Under the pieces are notes generated by a model that was given only the letters and a program-made list of their open reading frames with translations, did no database searches and was not told the DNA's origin. A program made the position numbers and the translations under genes. A stretch of 64,000 nt of DNA from Massospora cicadina (Eukaryota; Entomophthoromycota; Entomophthoromycetes; Entomophthorales; Entomophthoraceae), in contig JAKSZP010017482.1 in NCBI GenBank assembly GCA_022478985.1, positions 19,565 through 83,564 on the forward strand. Reading direction: 5' to 3'. Shown piece after piece: positions 12,469 to 23,803 of the stretch. How positions within the stretch are numbered: the stretch's first letter is position 1; the number at the start of each line of letters is the position of its first letter.

Positions 12469-15400
12469 TATGTTATTTTATAAACAGAACTGTAATGGAC
12501 CGGTTTCTTCCAGTAGTGGACAAAAGTGGTAGGTAAAACCAACCAATTGATAGTCCACAACCCTGAAAGCACCCCAGAGAAGGCTCTAAATGTCCGCATA
12601 CTACTATGTTGGGGTTGAATAATTCCTTGTAGAAGATTATAAGAGGATAATCAATATTAACAAAGCTCCCTGACCCCAAAAGAGAGACAGGAAGGATTCC
12701 ACCAAGTGACCAAGTTCAGCTTCTTGGCTCAGAGAGAATATTTTTTTCATAGTGTAATTTGATTAAGTAAAATAAATAATTGAATGTTTATTCAAAGATA
12801 GATTTTATTGAGCCAAAACTGCTGAAATACACAGAATTGAGAGATGAAATCCGCTTAATTTTTATTTATATTAGTCATATTTATATTCTAAACTTGACCT
12901 TCTAGTACTAAGAAAATATTCTAAACTTGTTTGTTTGATGATTATTTATGCTGCAATTATGAAAATAAATGATTTAAGAAATATGTAGTAAGTTTCTTAT
13001 TATGTTTAAGGAATTCATATATGTTATAGTTGGTAATCACGCCTAAATAATTTAAGTTGTAGGAGTTTGGTGCAAAAAGGCTAAATTTAGGGCCTATTTT
13101 ACAGGCTCAAACGTCAGGTTGCATTAGGAGTAAATTTTGAGAAGGAAAATTGATTAATTTTGACTTCCTCAAATATCTCTTTTCTAGGCAATTCCTCCAT
13201 TTTGGAACCACTATAATAAGGGGTGCCTCTTGATTCTAACTGCTGTTGTGGTTCAGCAAGTATGGATTGTGATTTAAATAAATAAACTTAATGGGCGAAT
13301 TTAAAACCTGTTGATCCCTTGAAGTCATATAGTAGCCTTCATTTGATAAACTTGTGGCCAATTCTGATTTTTTTCCATTTTAAGATTATTAATATTTTTG
13401 TTTTTGTTAGTACTATCTCTAAAAAAGATAATATGATGGGTAAGAATGTCCTGTATCGTCACAAGAACTACCAAAATTACCTAAACTTGGCACAAATAAT
13501 ACTAGTATTGGTAACTACTTTAAGATGTTTTTTTCATTTTTCCTAATAGTATGAAAGATAAATAAAAGTCATATATAGAATGTATCAATGATTTATAAAT
13601 TATAGTGGTAATCTTTATATTATTTTAAATGATTGGTTTGTTAATATCTGGTCAATTTGATAGGCTTAATAACCTTGAGTAAGCAGATGAAAATTTAATC
13701 AATTTATCAACCTCATTGGTTTTGGTAAGCAGTTGGTGGTATTTAATTAATTCAATAGGCTTATTGGTTTCTGTATACAGTTAGTGATTGGTTATGCAAT
13801 AAATATTTAGTTTTGGTTGAGTGGTTAAAATTTTTTAGATGTTTTGACAGATTAGTGAGTTTAATATGCGTTTGGTGTTTACTTAGTAAATGATAGGTCT
13901 AATTGAAGTAACTTATTGTTGTCCATCTACCAATATACTAGACTTGCAATTGAACATCATTGACTCTATAAACCTTAATATAAATAATTATACAAGGTTA
14001 CTTTGAAGCTATTACTTTGCCAATGCCAGAATTAAGTTTATATGGCAATAAAATAGTCTCGCCTTGAAATACATCGCTTCTGATACATCTTAATACATAA
14101 TAGATTACTGGTTAGATACTGGACCAATCCTTACAAAGCTAGAGTGGGATTATGTGGGATCATCATCTTTTTTAAAAAATCATTCAAATTGGTCTAATAG
14201 CTTCAGAGATATTCATGAACAAACATATATAACATACATACATTTGGGTCAAATTGAGATCCTCCTCCTTTTTTGAGGTTAATTAAAAATTTATGTATGT
14301 ATGTGCATGTATGTATGATTCCATCAATCTGATTGGTTTAACTTATTTGGCCAAGTGCTGAGGATCATTGCATGTTATAATTCATAAAATTACTCAGCAA
14401 TTGATTAAATATTCTTTCTCTATTAAGTTTGATAGGCTCATTTTATTTTGCTGAGGGATTGAGAACTGTTGAATAAATTGAATAATTCACTAGATTTCTT
14501 ACCCAAAACTAAATTAAAACAGCTTAATGATGATGATTAATCATAATGTTAAGTTAAAATTGCAGTTTTAATCTTCAGCTCAATCTTTTATATCATCTAA
14601 TTTATTTAATTTATTCCACTCAAGTTATACATCTAACTCATTTTATTTCTTTCTTTTAATTAATTTATTTTTATTAAATAAGCTTTCAGAATAAGATTTA
14701 TTATAAATTAATTTTTTACATGTATAAGTGATAAAAATATACTTTTTACTCTTATTAAACTATTTTATTTAACTGAGGCAAGCTGAACAGATACATATAA
14801 CACTGAAACACTATTATTAAACTAAGTTAAATTAAACTAAGTACCTCTATTGCTATTGCTATAACTAAACTAGTTCATAAGTCTGAATCTCATCTACCCA
14901 TATATAAAAATGAATGTTTCTTAGTTTGTTTCTTTGTTTGTAACATATGTTTATCTATGACATTCATCCAATTGTGATATAACTTTTTGAGATATTGTGC
15001 GCACAACTGCAAAGATTTTTGAATTAACAGAACCAATTCTCATAGTAGTAAAATAGAAAAAAATATATGTAAAAAAGTGAAAATATTATGTTTTGATGGG
15101 AATTGGTATATTGTTACTGCTGAGAATTTCATTTATCCAACTAAGTCTTTAGTTTAAATAGTTTTGCTAAGAGGATGGAGGTTTTAAGTTGATTAAAAAG
15201 CAAGATATGTTAGTAAGAAGTGAGTGATTAGTTGATTTTCTAAGTAATTGGTGTTGGTAAAGTGTTGGTGGTTTTTGGTTGTTTTGATAACTTTGGTTTG
15301 GTTTTAACAAGCAGTTTAGATTGGTTGATTTGGTTAATAGTTTTAACTAATTTATTGGTGGTTTATAAATGATAAAAATATAAATTACTCAAATTAGATC

Positions 15401-16251
15401 ATTTGTTTAATAAACCTGAGCAATGCTGGGTAATACCACAACCTATCTATAATATATATAATATAAAAAAGTATGTGTATGTATATATGATCCCATCAAA
15501 TTTTATTGGCCAGCGGTTATGCTTAAGCAATGTGTTAAAGTGATAAAACAGTTTTGATTGGTTAAACTAAGGCCATTATCAGAAAGTGCATTGAAGGATA
15601 AGTATTTACAATGTTATATAAAGAATATTTCAAATTTCAAAAAGACTCAATTTCATTTGCTATATATAGAATTGTAGAAAATATATACCTATATATTTTA
15701 TTTTGTACATATATAGATAGATTAATCAAGAATAATATTGTAAGCAATAGTTAAAACTAAAAATAAAATGATGAGCCAGCTGTCATAGGAAACTGAGTGC
15801 AGGAGGTTACAAGTGGTAAGGCGTCAGGCAAAAGGTGCCCAAATAAAGAAAAATTGCCAAGCAGGAGGAAGCAACTTCCTAGGTTACCTCTTTTTGTTAC
15901 CATATAAATTTTTGTAGCAGAAAGATGGACAGACTAAAGCAAACTATCAGGGAGAAGAGTACCTGAGAGTTGAAGGAGTATGTGAATGTACTGTATTGAA
16001 ATTTTGCATAATATGATGTGGCTGTCTCACAGAATAGGTCATGGCGTGGGCTCAGTTTTGTTCACAAAGGGAGGGTCAAACCATAGCTTGAAGCAGAGTC
16101 TTGCCATAATGGTAGGGCTTGACAAGGGTCTTTTAATAGAAAGTTGATCTTAAAAGTGGGAGAAAACTTAAACAAGTTGCGCTAAAAATTTATTAAATTT
16201 ATCTTGATATCTGATAAAATTAAGAGCATTCCTCAGTTTAAGCAATGCTAT
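12469..16251. other. Gene-free AT-rich DNA with degenerate repeats
   Basis: I see no supportable gene. The 13640-13920 and 15170-15420 stretches are rich in TTGGTT-type motifs. TATG microsatellite tracts occur near 14294-14320 and 15468-15490. The more GC-rich 15780-16140 stretch resembles nothing I can name. Around 13200-13260 an ACTATAATAAGGGG block could be a promoter of an old solo LTR, but no ends were found. Confidence 0.5.
14285..15545. repeat. Cluster of related short repeats, possibly non-autonomous element ends
   Basis: Two stretches, about 14285-14370 and 15440-15545, share the order AT-rich start, TATGTATG-type run, TATGATYCCATCAA, ATTGG, then GGCCA. A third stretch at about 14897-15020 starts TATATAAAAATGAATG followed by repeated TTTG units. 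That arrangement recalls Helitron-type 5' ends in other eukaryotes, but no helicase gene, 3' hairpin or clean boundary is visible. The class is therefore unproven. Confidence 0.3.
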
Positions 16252-16962
16252 TGTCAAAATCCTGGTGTTACCTAAGGCTTTCTGGTGCTATTCGCACAGG
16301 ATTTGACAATTTAAAAGAAGCAGGAGTAAGAAACTCATAACTGCTGTTTAATAAAATAGAGATTTTTAATAACCACTTTTAATAAACTAGAGAATTTAAC
16401 TATAAAAAAGAAGATTTCTAGTTATTTTATCAGTTGCAGCAAAGGGTAAAAAGAACCCTATTACTATGTCACTGCTTATTATATAAATGATTCAAGGTTT
16501 GAAGTGAGATGGCTGAGAAATTCAGTATAAGCTGCGAGTATCTGAATTAGAAAAATATGAGGTTTTGACATATTGGATCTTTCAAAACTTGCTTTGCTTA
16601 AATGGAATGGCTGCGGAAGGGTCAATAGTAGGTAAGACCAGTCCATTATGTAAGGATTTTATATATCTGAACCAATCACCGTGGGGAAAAAGTTTATACC
16701 TGGTGGGACCCCCTCCAAGGCTATATAAGAGCGTGGTCCCTGCTTAGGTGGTTTAATTAAATGGTTAATGGGGTGGGGAGGAAACTTGGATGGACTCCCC
16801 TAATTCTGCTGCTTGATTGGGGAAATCCAACTACCTAAACTTGTGCTATTTAGCTCCAAATAATTAATGAAAGTATTGTCCCAATTCAAGAGGTTTCACC
16901 AAGAATTAGCAAGGTATTTTAGCTGATTTTTCCTTATTATTAACTGATGCACTCTTATTACA
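16252..16962 (-). repeat. Element A 3' LTR
   Basis: Similar to 25410-26115 over its whole length. Plus-strand ends are TGTCAAAATCC at the left and CTTATTACA at the right, which gives TG...CA termini on either strand. A CTATATAAGAG block at about 16720 is a plausible TATA region in the plus-strand reading. On the minus strand, purine-rich sequence lies just internal to it, as expected for the polypurine tract. Confidence 0.85.
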
Positions 16963-16965
16963 AAA

Positions 16966-17960
16966 TCAGACCTGTAATTTTCCACCAATATCCCCTTCAG
17001 GAGTGTTAGGGGAAGAGTAAGGGCGCAAGAACTGGCCATGGACACGGTTAATAATAACTCCAGTAGCCAGGGATTTGATAGAGTACTCATCACCTCTCTT
17101 ATAAGTGATGACAAAAGGGCCTTTCCAGATAGACCCAAGCCTCTCACTTCTGGGAGTGATACAATAATGATAGTATTGCACCAAGTCTGAAACTTGGAAA
17201 GTAGGTAGAGGGGGCCAAAGCTCTTTAATGGCTTGACCCTCTTTTGTAACAGTCCTTTCCAAGTTGGTCATCTACTCTGATTGCAACTGGACAATGCTCT
17301 GGGCCAACTTCTTCATAGCTTGCTCAGGATCAGTCTTATTGGAGAAAATATCTTTGGCTATAAATGCTGGCACCCTGGGTTCTCAACCATACAACACTTG
17401 GAAAAATGACATTTTAAGGATCTAGTGATAGCTGATACTGTAGGCCATGAGGGCACTGGGTGTGTAAAGATCCCAGTGAAGAGGGTCGGAAGTGGCTTTT
17501 TTTGTAAAATAGAGACCAGGGTCCCATTGGTTGAGGGGTTATAGGGGTCAATAAAAGCTTTTGCGTTCCCGTGGAGGTATTGAGGATCTTCACCACTCTG
17601 GAGGTAAAATTTTTCCCATTTTCACAGAGCAGGACCTGGGGACAACCATGGCAAGCATATATATATTGATGAAGGAAAGTGGCCGTGGTTTTGGCAGTTT
17701 GCGCAGGAAGAGCTACATCCTTAACCCACTTGGTAAAGTGGTCTATTATTACTAAGATGTACCAGTTTTCCCCAAAAGTCTGGAGTAGAGGGCCTACCAC
17801 ATATAGACTTATGGTGTGAAAGGGTTGTTGAGGTGTAGTGGGTTGGTACTGATACCTGGTCTTGTAGCTGGATTGCTTCCTGCAGGTCATACAGGTATCC
17901 AGAATTCAGATATTGTCTCCATGATTCCTTCCCAGTAGTATTGCTCTTTAAACAAAGCAT
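16966..17960 (-). pseudogene. Element A integrase relic
   Basis: Integrase joins the cDNA to host DNA. From N to C: a Cys-containing remnant (TCRKQSSYKTRY), a catalytic core with VVGPLLQTFGENWYILVII and FTKWVKDVALPAQTAKTTATF, then GCPQVLLCENGKNFTSR. The C-terminal part has LGSIWKGPFVITYKRGDEYS and ends near 16966. The first core Asp reads Tyr (SLYVVGPL) and the second reads Glu (CENGKNF), so catalytic residues are lost. No chromodomain is seen. Confidence 0.8.
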
Positions 17961-18043
17961 AGGTTTTTGTACTCAGCTATACCTAACATGGTATAGGACT
18001 CTAAAATCACGGGTACTTGCTTTGATGGTCGAAGACAGGGCTA

Positions 18044-18994
18044 TCAATTCACCACTACTTTATTATACAGATTCTCGATTTCCACCTTGGTGTTGTGGGA
18101 GTGCCGAGCTAGCATCTTCTGTACAGGTTCATCCTCATCATCCCACGCATCAGGCGTCATTAAAAGTTCACGTAACCTTTCAGCTTCACTATTGTCTAAG
18201 TGAAGGACAAGCAACCACATTAACCCATCAACATTCATATGGTGTGTTCCCTCCCAGTGCTCAATGGTCATGTCATAGTGCTGGAGCTTCAGAGCCCAGT
18301 GTGCCAACCGTCCAGTAGGATCTTTCATATTTTGCAATTACTTCAAGGAGGCGTGGCCAGTGAATACTTTAAGTGAAGTCCCATATAGGAAAGGCCAATA
18401 GTACTTTACGTCCATCAAGACAGCTAGGCACTCCTTTTCAGTGACGCTGTAATTTTGTTCTGCTTTGGAGAGCATTTTGCTGAAGTAAGACATGGTATGA
18501 TAGACCTCATTTTCATTCAACTGAGCCAAGATGACTCCAACTGCATAATCAGATGCATTTATGAACAACATAAAGACCTTACCATAGTCAGGGTGGCGGA
18601 GGATTGGCCTTTGTTACAGAAACTTCTTTAGGGTCTCAAATGCGGCTTTTTGTTCAGCAGCCCAATGAAAAGGAGTGTTCTTAGCAAAGAGACGTATGAG
18701 GAGCTCACTGAGATGGGCGAATTTGGGGATGAACTGATAGTAATACCCCATCATGCCCAAAAATACCTGTATGTTGGGAAGGGTTTTAAGCGCAGGCATT
18801 TTAGATATTGCTTCCACCTTGTCTTGAAGGGGTTGTATTCTATCTTAGAAATAGCGTGCCCTAGAAAATCCAACTTCTTCTAAAAAGGTACATATGGAGG
18901 GCTTCAGCTTGATTTTGGATGCCAGCAACCATTGAAACACTTCCTTTAGGTGTGTGAGGTGTTTGTTGAAGGTTTTGGAGAAAACTGTGATGTC
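18044..18994 (-). pseudogene. Element A RNase H and RT thumb relic
   Basis: Continues the RT after the solo LTR. The junction motif DITVFSKTF abuts 18994, then the thumb reads FLGMMGYYYQFIPKFAHLSE. RNase H reads FINASDYAVGVILAQLNENE with YSVTEKECLAVL and FTGHASLK. The first catalytic Asp, normally in a TDAS-type motif, is Asn. A connection segment follows (GRLAHWALKLQHYDMTIEH). Confidence 0.8.
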
Positions 18995-19333
18995 TGTTAG
19001 ATTTTGATGGTTGACTCAAAAATAAAACCTTTGAGAAAACCATCAATGCTGATAGATTACTTCCATTGATGGATCCTTTGATCCTTCCCGATTCATCTGC
19101 ATAATCTGATAAATCAGATTCACCTCATAACTGCTCTGATTGCGTCTGAGATACCCGATTATCATAGCTAATAATAGCTATGATATAATCATGTTATGGC
19201 TGATTATGGGAACCACTTGGGTGAACCAAATGAATCTACAACACAAACTTAATTGCATTTATAAATTTAATGCAAATATGATTTATGAATATTAATTTTT
19301 ATGTATTTCAATCACCATAGTTGGCACAATAGT

Positions 19334-19627
19334 ACTTACATATGGACTTCCCAATTAGGGAGTACCAATTACTATTGAGAGGGTTGCCGACGTCCTGATT
19401 AAGGGTGTGTCATTATTTGAATACATATATTATTTTCCATCAATTGTTGTATCTCATCAGCTTTATGATGAAATGATCGTACTTGCACATGGATGGCCCA
19501 AATAGGGAGTACCTAGTACTATTGAGAGGCCTGCCAACATCCCAATTAGGGGTGCATCATTATTCAAGTTCTATATATTCTTTTTCCCCACTTATTGTAT
19601 TTCATCAGCTGTATGACAAAATGTAAT
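19334..19627. repeat. Tandem duplication within the solo LTR, about 147 bp x 2
   Basis: Unit 1 (19334-19480) and unit 2 (19481 to about 19627) share the order CATATGGA or CATGGATG, AGGGAGTACC, CTATTGAGAGG, TGCC, CATTATT, then CATCAGCT and TATGA. They are diverged by eye to a degree that suggests an old duplication. Element B LTRs carry one such unit. Confidence 0.75.
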
Positions 19628-19854
19628 CGGGCTGAATGAAAGGCAAATATACACCGCTGAGGTGCTAATATATTCCTAAAATCTTTCCAATTATGAGAGT
19701 AGTAGTGCCTTCAATCAGGCTGAAATGATTGTAATTAAGTTAATTCAAGGGCTAAATTAACTTGGGGATATTTTAATAACCACTACCATAATCCATAGCG
19801 GATAGCGTGGTTTTAATTAACTCATCTAATAGATGAGTATGGCTAGGAGATATC

Positions 19855-19885
19855 CTAGAGGTATAAAATACCGGCGCCTGGCCTT
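19855..19885 (+). promoter_or_regulatory. Conserved LTR TATA block
   Basis: AGAGGTATAAAATACCGG followed by CGCCTGGCC. The same block occurs on the minus strand in both element B LTRs (about 27325-27350 and 32028-32050). Its conservation among otherwise diverged LTRs, together with the TATA core, suggests the LTR promoter. Confidence 0.55.
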
Positions 19886-20209
19886 AAGATAAAATCATCA
19901 TCTTTTCATATCCTCATATTTTCGCCTTATATCTTCTTATCTTAATTTGATCTTCATATTAAGAGTGTAGACAAGCATTCAGGGAGCTTGTCTAATTACC
20001 TGTGTCTGGAGAGTTCCAGATTAGAGAGGGAAAATACCCTAGAAGAAACAAAGAGAGTCATATATTGTTGTTTAGCTTTGTGAGCCTCTTTCTGGTTAGG
20101 AATTACCGTAAGACACATAGCATATTTGAGGATTTATCAGCCAAAACTCTTCCTGATTAGCGAAACAGGAATACATTTAATAAGCGAGCTTATCCTCAAA
20201 AAACTCACA

Positions 20210-20760
20210 ATGTCATCAAGGTAGACAATCACAAAGATCATCCTGAAATCCCGGAGAATATGATCCATAACCTACTAAAAAGTGGCAGGCGCATTGCATA
20301 ACCCTGAGGTAACTGAGTGGGTTGAAAAAGGCCCTCGCTACAGATAAGGGCGCACTTCTCCTTATCCTGTGGAGAAAGGTCCATCTGCCAATACCCGCTA
20401 GCCAGTGCATGGCGGAGAAGAGTTTAGACTCAGAGAGTTGGGCCAGAGCGTCATCAATGCAGGGGTAGGGTAGCTGTCCTTCTTGGTGAGGTTGCAAGCT
20501 TAGAGTAGTCCATAACAACCTGATAACATCCATTTTTCTTTATTATAAGTAGAAGAGGGGATGACCAAGGGCTTTAGGGAAGGCACCAATGACCCAGCGT
20601 CCAGCAAATGTTTGAGCTCCGTCCACATCTGTAGATCCTCAACTCTTGATTTGTGGTAGGACTTGGATTGAATGAGATGAGCATCTTAAATGTCAATAGT
20701 GTGAGTCAACCCTTCATGTGCTCATAATCAGTATCAGATTTAGAGAAGATATTGTTATAG
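20210..20760 (-). pseudogene. Element A reverse transcriptase palm relic
   Basis: The N-terminal and palm parts of the Ty3/gypsy RT. Readable pieces, in more than one frame, are WQMDLSPQDKEKCALICSE, LFQPTQLPQG, a frameshifted NAPATF block and VYLDD immediately before the solo LTR. The YLDD aspartates are intact here even though the rest of the frame is shifted. Confidence 0.75.
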
Positions 20761-20867
20761 GTTTTCAGTAGGGTGTGGACTTTTTGAGCTCCACTGGTGT
20801 TAGATCCTAAGAGATATGGACAGTAGGCGAAGTACATAAGTATTTATAAGCAGGTAAGCCCATACCC

Positions 20868-21090
20868 GCCATAGACCCAATACAGTGAACTAGCTTGATG
20901 TCTTCAATGGGTATCAGCAGGCCTCTTCCAATCACCTTAGCTTTTTTATGACCAGGTCCTTTGTGGTGAGATTCCCTAGCAGGAGATTAATAGGTTGCTG
21001 GTAGGCTGGGTCCAATATGCCTGGCAATACTCTGGGCTCTAAGGGACTAAAACCCTCAATGCTGATTAAATGCAATAAGCAGTTGTGGGG
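20868..21090 (-). pseudogene. Element A dUTPase-like segment
   Basis: Between protease and RT the minus strand reads VLPGILDPAYQQPINLLLGN, then a Leu/Val/Lys-rich stretch, then VIGRGLLIP. This follows the pattern of dUTPase motif III (G-hydrophobic-hydrophobic-D-x-x-Y followed by a strand) and the later strand ending in hydrophobic-P. Comparable segments sit at the same place in elements B, F and G. Only the C-terminal half is readable because an unclassified insertion interrupts the region. The fold assignment is inferred from motif reading alone. Confidence 0.5.
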
Positions 21091-21109
21091 GATTTTAGGG
21101 TAATTTTCG

Positions 21110-23417
21110 TGTCAACTACCGTTGTTCAACAGTTTTGATGACTACTTGTAAATCTTAAGCTTGGTTAGTTACTCGCTTCTGGCCCTAGATTTCAACTGCA
21201 CAGATTCGTGGATCCTTACGTTGATTAACTGATTGAAATTGAGTAACCGGGGCAATAACAGTATGAAGACTATTGTTAGAGTTGAATCCCCAAAAGCCAC
21301 GTTGAGTGAAAAGTCCAACGCTAAATTGGTGCTTCTTCATCTTGAAGATATTCTGGTACTGGTAGGGAACACTTTCCCTATTCTCTTAACGCAGAGCCAA
21401 GTGGAGACTTGATAGTAACAGCTTAGGGATATATGATCCTTGCACTCTTCTCTTAAGAGTAATATTAAAACAACCAAAGTTAAAACAACTTAGTTAATTT
21501 AAGTTTTTTTTGCTTTTATTAGAGAATAATTTGGGGGTTTTTGTAGTTAGAATTGGCACAAAACTTTTCAGCTGTCTGCTGGGAATTTTGTGCTCCTATA
21601 CTGATTTGACCCTCAGTGTTAGGCACCAAAGCTCGTCAGGTACCTTTGCCTTGGGTTTCTTAGGCAGCATAATCCTTGGGTGTTCAGCTGACCAAACAAT
21701 TGGTATAAGGACTTGAAACCAATTGTTTTGGCAGATGACAATTCTACTCTTCCTCTGGCGTTTGAACAATTTGGTAGTTTCTGATGACTCCAATACATTC
21801 CACTATGAACAATTCCCTACAATTTGACTATTGGGTGTTGAGATTTTTGCCATATTCCCAGCCTGCTAGATTACCAGGTGTCTCTAGGGGAAATTCTTTA
21901 AGGCAAAGTGAATCAGAAATTGATTGGGCTGAGTTTTGGAGGAACTACATTTGGGTATTTTGGGATACTTACCTGTTCATATCTTTCAGGGATCTATCTG
22001 GATGAATACTTAAGATCTCATTGGGTGGAGTGGCTGACGAAATAGGGGCATCTGATAGTGATTAACTATCAGGTGTACCAATTGGGATTGGTCAGGTTTC
22101 ATCACCAACTAATTGGGAATGAATAGTGAATTGCAAGGTGAGTGATGCCGCCTGCAACTAGTAAATCGATTGGTTGGTGAAGTGACCTGCCATAATGGAT
22201 AAAAAGTCCCATTACCTAAGCAGGTCGCTAGCTAATTATGGTTGGATCACTTAGATCAAGAGGAAAACGTTAGGGACACGTTTTCTGACTCTTTCCGTTT
22301 GAGGTCTCAAGGATGTCCAACGATGTAACCTAGCCAGAGTGGGGGAGACCATTGCTGCCAAGACGAGGAAGGGTAGTTCAATGGCAATGGCTGCCATTTC
22401 ATCAAAGAGGTGTCAACTGAGGGTTAGATGGCCGAATCCCCTACTATATAATTCCATAGATTTTACTATAATAGAAAACATTAAAACATTATTTACAAAA
22501 ACATTATTACTATAATCAATTTGGTGTATAGTTAGACTATCATCATCCATTTTGAAGTTCCATCTTAAGGATATTATTGCAGAAGGCAATAATTGGAAGA
22601 CTCTCAGAAAGAAGAGTAGAGAGCTGAGCGGGGATCTAGAGATGAAGGGAACCACAATCAGGGATAGATGGCAACTGTGTGTTGGGCCAAAAAAGGCTGT
22701 CATCAGGAGATCTTGACGAAGATTGGGTGGACAGTAATATAGGGAACGAATCCCTATGAGTATGACTTAAGAGTATTTAATTGGAAGTACTGGCAAAAGC
22801 GTTGGGCCTAGTAATAGTTCAAACTCAACTAAAGATAATAGTCTCCATGCTATTATTGGATAATACATTATATACAATTCAAAGTGCATGAGGAAATTTA
22901 ACCTGTGTAGAAAAAAGATTACTAGGGTTGTTTGCCAATAAGAACAAACTAGTAAATTTTTACAAGGTTTATTTCCATATTGAATTATTGTTTGATTTTG
23001 TTAGGGATGATGCCTGGCGAAATTCTCATTTGTCAGCAGCCTCAAATATCATCAGGGATGATGCCCAATGATAATTTCAGTAATTGGCGGCCTCAAATAT
23101 CATCAGGGATGATGCCTGACAATAATCCCATCAATCAGCTGCTGTTGCTGATCCTATATAATTATAAATTAATCATCAAATCTATTAATCGGTTAAAAGG
23201 TTGGATTATGTGGTCATCTAAAATTCTGACACTACTTCTTCAGAAGCATAAAAAGGAATACCCTCTAGGGTGTCCACTGATCCAAGCAGCCTTTTTGTAT
23301 TCTGCCAAGCTATCATGCAATGTAATGGGAAGGTGGTGGAAGGATAATCAACTAGTGCAATTATATTTTTTATTAAGCTCTTCATTATTCAGGATTAGAG
23401 AAACCTTGTAGTTAAAG
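21110..23417. other. Unclassified insertion within element A
   Basis: This interval separates the protease relic from the dUTPase-like relic of element A and codes for nothing I recognise. It starts TGTCAACTACC, which would suit an LTR end, but I could not find a matching CA end or a TSD on the right. It could be one or more old solo LTRs. It contains a three-unit 51-bp tandem repeat at 23000-23155. Confidence 0.4.
23000..23155. repeat. 51-bp tandem repeat, three units
   Basis: AGGGATGATGCC recurs at about 23003, 23054 and 23105 with a period of 51 bp, and the first two units end CCTCAAATATC. Units are diverged outside these blocks. A similar TCAGGGATGATG block occurs, reverse complemented, in the left LTR of element F near 39590. 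Confidence 0.75.
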
Positions 23418-23434
23418 GGAGGGATAGCCCTTCT

Positions 23435-23803
23435 TCAAGTTAATAACCCCTTCAAATTTGAGCATGAACTGGGTACTAATGAGTAAATTTTAGGAATTGT
23501 TACCCAAGGCCACCATTGAGGATGACAAAATGAGCTTCCCAAAATGAATTGGCTGAGAAGAGTAGGCTCCAATGGTGCAAGTGTTGTTTGGACTTGCAGT
23601 TCCAAACTCTTGTTTATGGTTGAAAACAGGGGCCAACTTAATTTTTTCATAAGTTTAGATGACACAACGTCCACAGGGGACCCAGTGTTGAGGATAGCCC
23701 TAACCTGCACTCCATTAACAACGACCTCCACTTTAGTTAAAGTTACACCCAAGTTAGAGGAAAGAGCAAGAACCTCCTTTGATGGAGAGTAGAGGCAAGT
23801 CAT
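23435..23803 (-). pseudogene. Element A aspartic protease, catalytic Asp replaced
   Basis: A retropepsin-like domain that would cleave Gag-Pol. The minus-strand frame reads VNGVQVRAILNTGSPVDVVS, in which the active-site DTG has become NTG. The flap and C-terminal region follow, but with unusual sequence after about residue 70. Asp to Asn here is one G-to-A transition and would abolish catalysis. It lies directly downstream of the gag relic. Confidence 0.75.

Larger units (their letters stand above)
18995..20209 (+). repeat. Solo LTR of the element B family, inserted in element A RT
   Basis: Begins TGTTAGATTTTGATGG and ends AAACTCACA, with a 5-bp TSD ATGTC at 18990-18994 and 20210-20214. It splits the RT of element A exactly at its YLDD motif. 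The start matches the 5' end of the element B LTR read on the minus strand (TGTCAGATTCTGGTG). It also shares the promoter block AGAGGTATAAAATACCGG near 19857 and an AATTAGGGGTGC block. It contains a 147-bp tandem duplication not seen in element B. No internal region remains, as expected after LTR-LTR recombination. Confidence 0.85.

Noticed and set aside
13190..13300. Solo LTR or promoter around ACTATAATAAGGGG
   Set aside because: TATA-like words are common in AT-rich DNA, and I found no paired ends, TSD or second copy.
21510..22005. Two short plus-strand frames (21510-21716, 21784-22005) as a small host gene
   Set aside because: No recognisable domain and no coding continuity between them. 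The region is an insertion within element A of unknown type.
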